Shown here piece by piece: positions 1 to 7,855 of a stretch of 39,672 bases of DNA (positions are counted from its first letter, which is position 1; every line of letters begins with the position of its first letter). A program made the translations under genes and the position numbers. The DNA comes from Ignavibacteria bacterium UBA2373 (GTDB taxonomy: Bacteria > Bacteroidota > Ignavibacteria > Kapaibacteriales > UBA961). The notes beneath the pieces are model-generated. The model was not told the origin of the DNA, did not search any database, and saw nothing but the letters and a program-made list of their open reading frames with translations. The stretch covers positions 60,222 through 99,893 of the forward strand of contig DDTD01000027.1 of the NCBI GenBank assembly GCA_002344005.1, read 5' to 3'.

Positions 1-383
1 CAAAAGCGTATGCAACACCAGAAAAAGCGTATGCAGCACCATCAAAAGCGTATGCAACACCAGAAAGAGCGTACGCAGCACCATCAAAAGCGTACGCAGC
101 ACCATCAAAAGCGTACGCAGCACCATCAAAAGCGTACGCAACAGCATCAAAAGCTCTTTTTACTCATTCTTACGCTCTTTTTGCTCATTTTTACCCTCTT
201 TCTGTACAAAAAACGGCTTTTGTTGTATAAAACAGGGCTTTTGTTGCTTCTATAAGCACTTTTGATATAAATCTATTGATTCTTTCTTCTAAAGAAATTG
301 CTATTGTTAATTGTATTTTGACTCTTACTACATAGAAATTGACTTTGGCTATAGAGAAATTGACTTTGGCTACATAGCACAAT
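1..383. repeat. 21-bp-register tandem array, left copy (cut by window edge)
   Basis: The equivalent base of each unit falls at 6, 27, 48, 69, 90, 111, 132, 153, 174, 195, 216, 237, 258, 279, 300, 321, 342 and 363, an unbroken 21-bp spacing. The first units are near-identical (core TCAAAAG then CGTA[CT]GCA). From 153 the units become T-rich (CTCTTTTT, later CTTTTG, then ACTTTGGCTA), but the register does not move. The first part can be read as an 81-aa heptad-repeat frame from 10 to 255. The periodicity continues beyond that frame's stop, so coding is unlikely to be the cause. The same array with the same order of unit types recurs at 15,255. Confidence 0.9.
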
Positions 384-695
384 AGCAATAATGATAGTGC
401 AAAGATGTGGAATGCAGATTTAAGGCAATGGATTACTTATTTGGAGGGTATTGTCATCTATGATATGGCTATTGTTGCGTATGGATGCATGAACTCTGCT
501 ACGATGATGACCTTAGAACCGCAGTTCATGACATGATCCGGTCATCGGTGCATGGTGTATGCGGATAATGATGCCTTTGTAATGTCGGTAATGGTTTTTG
601 ATGATGTTAAGATGATGGCGGATGGGTAAGGCGGGGCTTTTTTTGTGATGGTTTTGGGTTTATGTGTTCGGCACAAGCGATGGATTGCGCAGCTA
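384..695. other. Intergenic region, decaying array then nothing recognised
   Basis: Units in the 21-bp register can still be guessed to about 490; GCTATTGTT at 468 resembles the unit at 300. Beyond that I see no gene, tRNA or convincing hairpin. The top strand becomes very rich in G and T towards 600-695. No clear terminator follows the minus-strand gene that stops at 696. Confidence 0.4.
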
Positions 696-1277
696 TTATT
701 CTTGAATGATCGGGGGTCTGATTCCTTTATGTGTGGTGTGATGAAAGCATTGTCGGAGTATGGTTTCGAGTTGCTGTTCATCAATGCCAAGCCGCAGCGC
801 GCCTCTTGTGTGGGAGATGTTTTGTGCTTGCCACCCATTGTGACGCAGGATTGCGACGATGGCTATCTCGCGGTACAGAAGCGGCAGTTGCGGTCGTGAG
901 AGTATTTTGCCATATCCTTCGATAATCATGCTTGCATCAAGTTCGGGGCTTATGGGTTGGAGGGTTGCACGCAATTTGTGATAGACCGAGCCATAAATTG
1001 TTTGGCAGGTATGTTCGCCATTGCGGGTGAATTGGTCTGTGTCATAGCTGAAGTGATGGTGGTTGGCTATATTGGTTGTTGTGTGGAGTGTGGAAAGTGC
1101 TTGTAATGCACATGGAAATCCGGCAAAAAGATATGTTTGAAGCAAGGTTTCATACCATTGTTGGTGATTTGCGATTGAGTGTTGTATAGCTTCGGCTAAC
1201 AGTTGTTGTTTGTTTTCTATGGCGAAGACCGACCCAATGGCAAGTTGTGTGGCAAGTTCAGGATTGAAAGTAATCAT
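696..1277 (-). CDS. Carboxymuconolactone decarboxylase-like protein
   Basis: 193 aa, starting at the ATG that gives MITFNPELATQL. An upstream in-frame extension to 1484 lies wholly inside rdgB and is low-complexity, so I reject it. The C-terminal half carries the family pattern of a REIAIVAILRHNG helix followed by SHTRGALRLGID, and an earlier segment (YLFAGFPCALQAL) fits the first helix of the fold. The CxxC pair of AhpD-type peroxidase relatives is absent, since the aligned region reads AQNISHTRGA, so thiol peroxidase activity is not expected. Its 5' end overlaps the 3' end of rdgB by 20 nt on the same strand, suggesting translational coupling. The substrate is unknown; family membership is fairly sure, function is not. 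Confidence 0.75.
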   Translation of the reverse strand: MITFNPELATQLAIGSVFAIENKQQLLAEAIQHSIANHQQWYETLLQTYLFAGFPCALQALSTLHTTTNIANHHHFSYDTDQFTRNGEHTCQTIYGSVYHKLRATLQPISPELDASMIIEGYGKILSRPQLPLLYREIAIVAILRHNGWQAQNISHTRGALRLGIDEQQLETILRQCFHHTTHKGIRPPIIQE

Positions 1278-1866
1278 AAGAGCGTAGTGTTTCGATGAGT
1301 GTGAGTAATGCTTTTGCTCGGTGGCTGATGGTGTTTTTTGTGGTTGCGTCGCATTGTGCGAATGTGATGTCATATCCGTCGGGTATGAAAAGAGGATCAT
1401 AGCCGAAGCCATTTGTGCCTTGTTCATTGATTGTGATTTTTCCGTAACATTCGGCTTCGACGATGAATGCTCTTTGTGTGTCAATGAATGCGAGAGCTGC
1501 GGTGAAGTGGGCTGTTGATTGTTGCAGGTTTAGTTTTTTGAGGTTATCGCAGAGCAATTGTCTGTTTTGGGCATCGGAGGCATTTTCTCCTGCATATCGT
1601 GCGCTTTTTATGCCGGGATTATTGTCAAGGGCATGGACTGACAGCCCTGAGTCATCGGCAAGTACGGGAAAGGGAGTGGTATAAGCCATTGCAAGGGCTT
1701 TGAGATAGGCATTTTCGGCGAAGCTTGAGCCATCTTCTTCTACTTCGGGCATTGTTAAGCCAAGTTCATTGGGCGTGATGATGGAAACTGCGGGCATATA
1801 TTGGTTGAAGAGTGTTTGGAACTCTTGTTTTTTGTGTTGGTTGGTTGTGAAAAGTAGTATAGTCAT
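1258..1866 (-). CDS. rdgB: Non-canonical purine NTP pyrophosphatase (RdgB/HAM1)
   Basis: 202 aa, usual family length. It hydrolyses dITP, dXTP, ITP and XTP to monophosphates and pyrophosphate, keeping deaminated purines out of DNA and RNA. All the family landmarks are visible: the N-terminal TTNQHKKQEF nucleotide loop, VLADDSGLSV with the metal-binding aspartates, GFGYDPLF, and SHRAKAL near the end. The start is the ATG giving MTILLFTTNQ; 31 upstream in-frame residues to 1959 do not belong to the family. It is divergent from gap, with a possible -7 box (GCGAAAATA read on the minus strand as TATTTTCGC) at 1883-1891 just upstream of the start. Confidence 0.93.
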   Translation of the reverse strand: MTILLFTTNQHKKQEFQTLFNQYMPAVSIITPNELGLTMPEVEEDGSSFAENAYLKALAMAYTTPFPVLADDSGLSVHALDNNPGIKSARYAGENASDAQNRQLLCDNLKKLNLQQSTAHFTAALAFIDTQRAFIVEAECYGKITINEQGTNGFGYDPLFIPDGYDITFAQCDATTKNTISHRAKALLTLIETLRSYDYFQS

Positions 1867-1931
1867 GTTTATAGTTTTTATTGCGAAAATACGATTCAAA
1901 TCAAGATTGCGTATTGTTCGTCGTAAAGAGC

Positions 1932-1940
1932 TAATTTCGC
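1932..1940 (+). promoter_or_regulatory. Possible gap promoter -7 box
   Basis: TAATTTCGC lies 50 nt before the gap ATG and fits the Bacteroidota TAnnTTTG form with one change. A TTG occurs at 1914-1916, but its spacing is short, so this is only a candidate. Confidence 0.3.
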
Positions 1941-1989
1941 ATTGCAAGAATGCAGTCAATTTTATTCACGTTAGAAAAGAAGGAAGAAC

Positions 1990-2979
1990 ATGGCAATCAA
2001 GGTTGCAATTAATGGTTTTGGTCGTATAGGACGATTGGTGTTTCGAAGTATGGTTGCTCGGGGTGAATCGTTTGAGATAGTGGGCATTAATGATTTGACC
2101 GATGCGAAGACATTGGCGTATTTGCTGAAGTATGATTCTGTTCATAAGCAGTTTGCGGGCGATGTGGCTGTTGATGGTAATTCTCTTATTGTGAACGGCA
2201 AAACGATAGCGATTTCTGCGAGTAAGCAAATCGAGGAATTGAGCTGGGGCAATATTGATGTTGTGGTGGATTCGACGGGTAAGTTTACTGACAGAGCATC
2301 ATTGAGCAAGCATATTGCGAATGGTGCAAAGAAGGTTGTTTTGACTGCTCCGGCGAAAGATGCTTTAGACCGTACCGTGGTTTTGGGAGTGAATGACGGT
2401 GATTTGACGGGTAGTGAGCAGATAGTGTCGAATGCTTCATGCACGACGAATTGTCTTGCTCCGATGGTGAAAATTCTTCATGATAATTTTGGTCTTGAGC
2501 GTGGGTATATGACGACTGTTCATGCTTACACTAATGATCAGAATATTCTTGATTTGCCACATAAGGATTTGCGTAGGGCGCGCGCAGCGGCAGCGAATAT
2601 TATCCCGACAACGACAGGCGCAGCCAAAGCTGTTGCGGAAGTGATGCCGGAATTGAAAGGTAAATTAGATGGTTTTGCTTTGAGAGTTCCCGTGCCGGAT
2701 GGTTCAATTACGGATTTTACCGCCACATTGAGCAAGTCGGCAACGAAAGAAGAAATTAATGAATGTTTCAAAGCGGCGGCGAACGGTGCAATGAAGGGTA
2801 TTTTGGAATATACGTCCGACCCTATAGTGAGCAGCGATATATTGGGCAATACCCATTCTTGTATATTTGATTCATTGTCCACGATGGCAAATGGTAATTT
2901 TGTGAAGGTTGTGGGCTGGTATGATAATGAGTTTGGTTATTCGAATCGTATTGTTGATTTGGTGGAAAGAATAGGATAA
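1990..2979 (+). CDS. gap: Glyceraldehyde-3-phosphate dehydrogenase, type I
   Basis: 329 aa, full length. Converts glyceraldehyde-3-phosphate, NAD+ and phosphate to 1,3-bisphosphoglycerate in the cytosol. The N-terminal Rossmann motif is INGFGRIGRLVFR; the catalytic cysteine (about residue 151) sits in SNASCTTNCLAP; the base histidine is in TTVHAYTNDQ; the C-terminus has the expected GWYDNEFGYSNR. A purine-rich AGAAGGA is well placed before the ATG. It is followed at once by a strong intrinsic terminator, so gap is probably transcribed alone. The top strand here is G/T-rich, like the opposite-strand genes to its left. Confidence 0.97.
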   Translation: MAIKVAINGFGRIGRLVFRSMVARGESFEIVGINDLTDAKTLAYLLKYDSVHKQFAGDVAVDGNSLIVNGKTIAISASKQIEELSWGNIDVVVDSTGKFTDRASLSKHIANGAKKVVLTAPAKDALDRTVVLGVNDGDLTGSEQIVSNASCTTNCLAPMVKILHDNFGLERGYMTTVHAYTNDQNILDLPHKDLRRARAAAANIIPTTTGAAKAVAEVMPELKGKLDGFALRVPVPDGSITDFTATLSKSATKEEINECFKAAANGAMKGILEYTSDPIVSSDILGNTHSCIFDSLSTMANGNFVKVVGWYDNEFGYSNRIVDLVERIG

Positions 2980-2998
2980 TAATTTTTTTTGACTATTA

Positions 2999-3035
2999 TA
3001 CCTCGATGGAGCAATTCATCGGGGTATTTTTTTTT
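2999..3035 (+). terminator. Intrinsic terminator of gap
   Basis: A 10-bp stem (TACCTCGATG at 2999-3008 with CATCGGGGTA at 3017-3026, one G-U pair) with an 8-nt loop is followed by nine T residues. It ends only 4 nt before the fmt start codon. Confidence 0.9.
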
Positions 3036-3039
3036 ATAT

Positions 3040-3960
3040 ATGGCTAATATAGTATTTATGGGAACGCCGGATTTTGCAGTTCCGGCATTGGAGTCACTCC
3101 ATAGGGAATTTGGCGTAAAAGCAGTGGTAACAAATCCCGATAAACCACAAGGCAGAGGTTTGAAATTAACGGCATCGGCAGTGAAAAAAGCGGCTATGGA
3201 ACTTGATATACCGGTGATGCAACCATTATCATTAAAAAGTGCCGATTTTTTTGATGAATTACAATCTTTGGAACCGGATATTATTTGTGTGATAGCATTT
3301 AAGATATTGCCTAAGTCAATTTATGGACTTGCGAGCAAAGGCACATTTAATGTTCATGGGAGTTTATTGCCCAAATATCGTGGCGCAGCCCCTATTCAAT
3401 GGTCAATTATTCACGGCGAAAAAGAAACGGGCGTGACGACATTTTTATTAAATGATACAGTTGATACGGGTAATATACTTTTACAAAAAAGGATTTCTAT
3501 TGCGGATAATATGACATATGGTGAATTATATGGCGCAATGATGCCATTGGCTGCGGATATTGCTGTGGAAACCACTTCTTTATTGCTTTCGGGAAATTAT
3601 AGTGCATTGGCTCAAGATGATAATTTGTCATGTCCGGCACCGAAGATATTTCGTGAGCAATGCGGTATAAATTGGGGTTTATCAGCCGAGAAAGCCACAC
3701 ATTTTATTCATGGTGTTTCGCCTATTCCGGGTGCATGGACATATTTTCCGACAGGGACAATGAAAATATTTAAGAGTCAAATATCGGATAAAAAAATTCC
3801 CCAAGGTACATATTGTATTGATGAGAATCGTTTGTACATCGGTTGTGCAGATAATTCAATAGAAGTATTGGAATTGCAAATAGAAGGAAAACCTCGCATG
3901 GGTGTGCAACAATTTTTGCATGGTTACCGAGGCGAAAAAAGCGGCAGCGTCATGCAATAA
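3040..3960 (+). CDS. fmt: Methionyl-tRNA formyltransferase
   Basis: 306 aa. Transfers the formyl group from 10-formyl-tetrahydrofolate to the amino group of Met-tRNA(fMet) for translation initiation. The start gives MANIVFMGTPDFAVPAL, the canonical N-terminus; the in-frame extension to 2989 reads through the gap terminator and is rejected. Catalytic residues are visible as N104 and H106 in NVHGSLLPKYRGAAPIQW and D142 in VDTGNILL. A C-terminal OB-like domain follows from about residue 205. The ATG sits 4 nt after the T-tract of the gap terminator with no Shine-Dalgarno sequence between. Either the mRNA begins very close to the ATG or fmt depends on read-through. Confidence 0.95.
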   Translation: MANIVFMGTPDFAVPALESLHREFGVKAVVTNPDKPQGRGLKLTASAVKKAAMELDIPVMQPLSLKSADFFDELQSLEPDIICVIAFKILPKSIYGLASKGTFNVHGSLLPKYRGAAPIQWSIIHGEKETGVTTFLLNDTVDTGNILLQKRISIADNMTYGELYGAMMPLAADIAVETTSLLLSGNYSALAQDDNLSCPAPKIFREQCGINWGLSAEKATHFIHGVSPIPGAWTYFPTGTMKIFKSQISDKKIPQGTYCIDENRLYIGCADNSIEVLELQIEGKPRMGVQQFLHGYRGEKSGSVMQ

Positions 3961-3982
3961 AAAAGGCGGATTAGTATCCGCC
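3958..3982 (-). terminator. Intrinsic terminator after sodB
   Basis: GGCGGAT at 3965-3971 pairs with ATCCGCC at 3976-3982 around a 4-nt loop. The A-run at 3959-3964 is a U-tract in the minus-strand transcript. It lies between two convergent genes and may slow both. Confidence 0.8.
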
Positions 3983-4014
3983 ATATAGAAAGAAATACAA
4001 TTGTCCTACAAATA

Positions 4015-4653
4015 TTATGGGGCAATAGCATTGGCGTAACGTTGGCTGACGACATCCCAATTAATGAAGTTCCATGAAGCGTCAATATAATCGGCACGAA
4101 GATTTTTGTGTTTGATATAATAGGCATGTTCCCAATAATCAACGGCAAGAATGGGCTTTTGTTTAGTCACGCCATACATAATCGGATTATCTTGATTGGG
4201 TGTTGTTGAGATTGTCAAAGAGCCGTCATTTTGCACGACAAGCCATGCCCACCCTGAACCGAAGATACCTAAAGAAGCAGCTTTCCACTGTGCTTGAAAA
4301 TCGGCAAAAGATCCAAATTGCTCATTAATTTTAGCTAATAAAGCAGGTGACGGTGCTGTTGGCGCAGCCGCAGGAGCGATGATTTCCCAGAAGAGAGAGT
4401 GATTCCAATGCCCACCGCCATTATTGCGTACTGCATTGCGTTTTTCTGCAGGTACGGGGCTTGTGGGACTAAGAATGGTTGCTAAGACATCTTCAAGAGG
4501 TGTAGATTCTAATCCTGTACCGGCAAGAGCGGCATTAAGATTGTTCACATACGCTTGATGATGTTTGCTATGGTGGATTTCCATTGTCAGTGCATCAATA
4601 TGCGGCTCTAAAGCATTATACGCATAGGGTAATGCAGGTAATGTGTGTGACAT
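4015..4653 (-). CDS. sodB: Fe/Mn superoxide dismutase
   Basis: 212 aa, cytosolic type (no signal peptide). Dismutates superoxide to oxygen and hydrogen peroxide. The start gives MSHTLPALPYAYNALEPHID, typical of the family; ten further upstream in-frame residues are dropped. Metal ligands are visible: the N-terminal histidine in EIHHSKHHQAYV, a second in HWNHSLFWE, and the aspartate and histidine of VDYWEHAYYIKH. The tryptophan-rich GSGWAWLVV is also present. I cannot choose between Fe and Mn from sequence alone, so the symbol is a convenience. It is convergent with fmt and shares the intergenic terminator. Confidence 0.93.
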   Translation of the reverse strand: MSHTLPALPYAYNALEPHIDALTMEIHHSKHHQAYVNNLNAALAGTGLESTPLEDVLATILSPTSPVPAEKRNAVRNNGGGHWNHSLFWEIIAPAAAPTAPSPALLAKINEQFGSFADFQAQWKAASLGIFGSGWAWLVVQNDGSLTISTTPNQDNPIMYGVTKQKPILAVDYWEHAYYIKHKNLRADYIDASWNFINWDVVSQRYANAIAP

Positions 4654-4712
4654 AGATATAACTCCGAAATGTGTGAAGAACATAAAAAGTGATTAAGGTA
4701 AGTCTTAATCGT

Positions 4713-4720
4713 TAATTTCG
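4713..4720 (+). promoter_or_regulatory. Possible -7 box before the metalloprotease gene
   Basis: TAATTTCG about 100 nt before the ATG fits the local promoter pattern TAnnTTYG, but no -33 TTTG is seen at the right distance. Confidence 0.2.
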
Positions 4721-4819
4721 TATCGGACGAAACACCCTTGGTTAAATTGATTTGCGAACAATGTTTCTTTGTGACATCCGTTTTCGCTGCACTTGTAAAA
4801 CTCTTTAAGATGTAAAGTT

Positions 4820-7381
4820 ATGCGCTTTTTTACTTTGTCTTTTCTGATAGTTCTCTTTGTTTCCTTGGGTGTGGCACAGAGCCAAGAAAGGGAAACCCCT
4901 GCTCCTAAAAATCAGAAAGAAAAACCTTTTGCGGAATTAATTAAAGATTTTCGTAAAATTGATGGTTTGTTTCCGGTATATTACAATGAAGATGAGAACA
5001 AATATTATCTGGCAATTTCCCCCAAGCATCTGAATAAGAATTATCTTGCTAATGTTACGCGACAAACGGGCGATGCTGCTTTTTTTGATGCGGGAGCTCT
5101 TCTTGGTAATTATGTGTTTCGTATTGAGAAAATTGGTAAAAAGCTTCAATTTATCATGAAAAATGTAGATTTTCGAGCCGATACGCTGAATCCAATTTCT
5201 CGCGCCATCGAACATAGTTTTTCCACTTCATTAATGGCAAGTGCGCCATTACTTTCCGAAGCGGAAGCAAGCACGGGCGCTTGGTTGATTGATGCAAGTG
5301 TTGTGTTTTTGCAAGATTTCGCCAATGTGGTGAATACAATGAGCATGATGAAAAAAACATTTACATTTGATAAAGGCGAAAGTTATATTGTTGAAGCGGC
5401 ATCATTCCCATTGAATACCGAAATTGAACTTGCTTTGCATTTCAAAGCTACCAAACCGGAGGGTGCTTCCACCCTACCCGACAGCCGCAGTATGATTCAT
5501 CGTTATCATTTCAGTTTATCAACATTACCCGAAACCGGCTATAAGCCGCGTACTGCCGATGACAGGGTCGGACATTTCACGACGATGTATAGAGATTACA
5601 CTTCATTGTACGATGAAACTCCCGCTAAGCATTATGTTGAGCGTTGGCATTTAGAAAAAGCCAATCCAGAATTAGCGGTGTCTGAACCTAAACAGCCCAT
5701 AGTTTTTTGGATGGATAATAGTATTCCATTAGAGCTTCGTGACTATGTTAAACGTGGTATTGAGATGTGGCAGCCTGCATTTGAAAGAATCGGTTTCAAA
5801 AATGCGATTATAGCTAAACAACGCCCCGATACAGCCGATTGGGATCCCGCTGATGTACGGTATAATGTAATACGTTGGATAATTCAGCCCGGTGGTGGAT
5901 ATGCAGTGGGTCCAAGCCGAGCCAATCCGTTTACGGGACAAATTTATGATGCAGATATTCGCATCAGTGCAGATTTTATTCGTTCAATGAGTCGCTCCTT
6001 CGATTTTGCAATTGAACCCGGTGTGGGACATCAAGATATGGAACATCACCATAATGACAGAGAATGTCGTTATGCAGACCATGCCGTCACGGATATGGCA
6101 TTTGGTCAAGATGTGCTTTTTGCTCGCGGTTTATTGGATGCCCCTGAAATGAAACAGCGATATATCAAAGAATATGTTATTTCTTTAGTTGCGCACGAAG
6201 TGGGTCATACACTTGGTTTGCGCCATAACTTTAAAGCAAGTGCCATTAATACTGTTGCTGAATTGCATGACAGTACTATCACACGCAGAAAAGGGCTTTC
6301 GGGAAGTGTTATGGATTATCAGCCTGTCAATTTATCACCAAAAAATATGCCTCAAGGTGAATTTTACCATACGGAATTAGGTCCTTATGATTATTGGGCA
6401 ATTGAATATGCATATAAACCTTTTGATGGTAAATCATTCGCATCCGAAAATGAGATGTTGCAATCCATAGCAGCGAAAAATACTCGCCCCGAATTACGTT
6501 ATGGCACTGACGAAGATTGTTTTGGTAATTCTGTTGCGGGGGTTGATCCTTTATGTAATCTTTTTGATTATGGCAGCAATCCTATGGAGTATTTTGCCGA
6601 AAGAATTGCGATGTCAAAAGAAATATTGGCAGCATTACCGCAAAAAGCAATAAATAAGGGCGAAAATTTTAATCGAGTGCGTGTTATGTTTAGCCGTGCA
6701 TTAGGTCAGTATTCACAAGGCGTTGCAGTTATCTCAAAATATATCGGCGGACTTTATACGCACCGTAATCATGCGGGAGATGCCAATGAAACAGCTCCAT
6801 TTATTCCCGTTCCACCGCAAGAACAACGTTCAGCACTTGATTTTCTCATAAAAAATTATCTCACGACCGATGCCTTCTCTTTTTCGCCTAATTTACTGCA
6901 ACAATTGGGCATCAACAGATTATCTGACGGAGAAGATAGTCGTCGCGACAGATTAGATTTCGGTGTGCATGATGCCGTAAAAAACATTATGACTTCTCCA
7001 TTATACCGTTTATTCAACTCGACAGTATTACAGAGAATCCGCGACAATGAATTACGCACCGTTGCACCATTTACTCAACAAGAACTCTTCGAAACAGTGC
7101 GCAATGCAATATGGGAAGAAAATACAAAATCTAATGATAATCAAAGCTACAAACGTGATGTTCAAAGAACGCATGCAGATATTGTGTGCTCCATATTGAC
7201 AGAGAAAGAAAAATATAATCGCGACGCTGTTGCATTAGCACGTCAAGATTGTCAAGTAATTCGTGAAACAGCAAAAAAAGGATTAAAGAAATCCATCGGT
7301 ATAACAAAAGCGCATCTTGAGGATATTATCGCACAATGCACATCCGCTTTAGAGCCGAAGAAAGACAAACCCAATGATTGA
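4820..7381 (+). CDS. Secreted zinc metalloprotease, DUF5117/DUF4953 type
   Basis: 853 aa with an N-terminal signal peptide (hydrophobic residues 4-19, then AQSQE). The zinc site is HEVGHTLGLRH at about residues 459-469, an extended metzincin HExxHxxGxxH motif, and a probable Met-turn follows in GSVMDYQPVN around residue 496. Order: signal, N-terminal DUF5117-like beta domain (about 40-260), catalytic domain (about 290-600), helical C-terminal region ending in a lysine-rich tail. It lacks a T9SS sorting tail and a lipobox, so it is probably periplasmic. Substrates are unknown. Its last codons overlap the start of the next gene by 8 nt, so the two are co-translated. Confidence 0.88.
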   Translation: MRFFTLSFLIVLFVSLGVAQSQERETPAPKNQKEKPFAELIKDFRKIDGLFPVYYNEDENKYYLAISPKHLNKNYLANVTRQTGDAAFFDAGALLGNYVFRIEKIGKKLQFIMKNVDFRADTLNPISRAIEHSFSTSLMASAPLLSEAEASTGAWLIDASVVFLQDFANVVNTMSMMKKTFTFDKGESYIVEAASFPLNTEIELALHFKATKPEGASTLPDSRSMIHRYHFSLSTLPETGYKPRTADDRVGHFTTMYRDYTSLYDETPAKHYVERWHLEKANPELAVSEPKQPIVFWMDNSIPLELRDYVKRGIEMWQPAFERIGFKNAIIAKQRPDTADWDPADVRYNVIRWIIQPGGGYAVGPSRANPFTGQIYDADIRISADFIRSMSRSFDFAIEPGVGHQDMEHHHNDRECRYADHAVTDMAFGQDVLFARGLLDAPEMKQRYIKEYVISLVAHEVGHTLGLRHNFKASAINTVAELHDSTITRRKGLSGSVMDYQPVNLSPKNMPQGEFYHTELGPYDYWAIEYAYKPFDGKSFASENEMLQSIAAKNTRPELRYGTDEDCFGNSVAGVDPLCNLFDYGSNPMEYFAERIAMSKEILAALPQKAINKGENFNRVRVMFSRALGQYSQGVAVISKYIGGLYTHRNHAGDANETAPFIPVPPQEQRSALDFLIKNYLTTDAFSFSPNLLQQLGINRLSDGEDSRRDRLDFGVHDAVKNIMTSPLYRLFNSTVLQRIRDNELRTVAPFTQQELFETVRNAIWEENTKSNDNQSYKRDVQRTHADIVCSILTEKEKYNRDAVALARQDCQVIRETAKKGLKKSIGITKAHLEDIIAQCTSALEPKKDKPND

Positions 7382-7793
7382 TCGGCTTTTAGACATAGTT
7401 CTCTACCGATTTACGAATCTTAAAAATGATTCCAATGATAATATTGTTCCTCAGATCACAACAGGAACAATTGTCTTCGGTGCATTAATACGTTTTTTTT
7501 TCCTGACTTTACTATGTTGGGGCATGATTCAATATTTTTATTTATATGATCACTGGTTTCTTCTTTTTATGATAATTATGGGATTGACATTTTATCCCGC
7601 ATATCGTCAATGGGAACATTTTCATAATCGAGTGGATGAAATGCAAGATTCTACATTATGTGGCAGTTGTAAACATTTTGAGCCATCGGGACAATTATGT
7701 CGCCCTCTTGATGAACATGTTTCTAATTCATATATCCCTTGCGATGGGCAATCATGGGAACCGAAGTTCATCGAAATAGAAAATTTACGTTAA
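7374..7793 (+). CDS. Small membrane protein with four-cysteine tail
   Basis: 139 aa; I do not recognise the family. Two hydrophobic segments (about residues 33-56 and 60-76) form a membrane hairpin. A soluble C-terminal tail follows, with C96, C99, C109 and C123 (spacing C-x2-C-x9-C-x13-C) ending in CDGQSWEP. That spacing could bind zinc or an iron-sulfur cluster, but nothing else in the sequence proves it. The start overlaps the end of the metalloprotease gene by 8 nt, a strong sign of co-expression, so it may be a membrane partner of the protease. A bidirectional terminator follows. Confidence 0.75.
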   Translation: MIDRLLDIVLYRFTNLKNDSNDNIVPQITTGTIVFGALIRFFFLTLLCWGMIQYFYLYDHWFLLFMIIMGLTFYPAYRQWEHFHNRVDEMQDSTLCGSCKHFEPSGQLCRPLDEHVSNSYIPCDGQSWEPKFIEIENLR

Positions 7794-7795
7794 AT

Positions 7796-7833
7796 AAAAA
7801 AAGCAGATGAAGCAATATCATCTGCTTTTTTTT
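7796..7833. terminator. Bidirectional intrinsic terminator
   Basis: A 15-bp perfect stem (A-run plus GCAGATGA at 7796-7810, partner at 7818-7832) with a 7-nt loop is flanked by A and T runs. It serves both the plus-strand pair on the left and the minus-strand thrS on the right. Confidence 0.93.
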
Positions 7834-7855
7834 AGATAAAAATATGTGTCAAATA

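Noticed and set aside
10..255. Open frame of 81 residues made of heptads (MQHHQKR type, then LFLLIFT type)
   Set aside because: It exists because the repeat unit is 21 bp. The same periodicity continues after the stop, and there is no ribosome site or family resemblance. The matching frame at 15,259-15,582 is rejected for the same reason.
1..383. CRISPR array
   Set aside because: Units are contiguous 21-bp repeats without unique spacers, and no cas genes are present.
1278..1484. N-terminal extension of the carboxymuconolactone decarboxylase-like gene
   Set aside because: It lies inside rdgB on the same strand in another frame and is low-complexity Ser/His/Thr sequence without family match.
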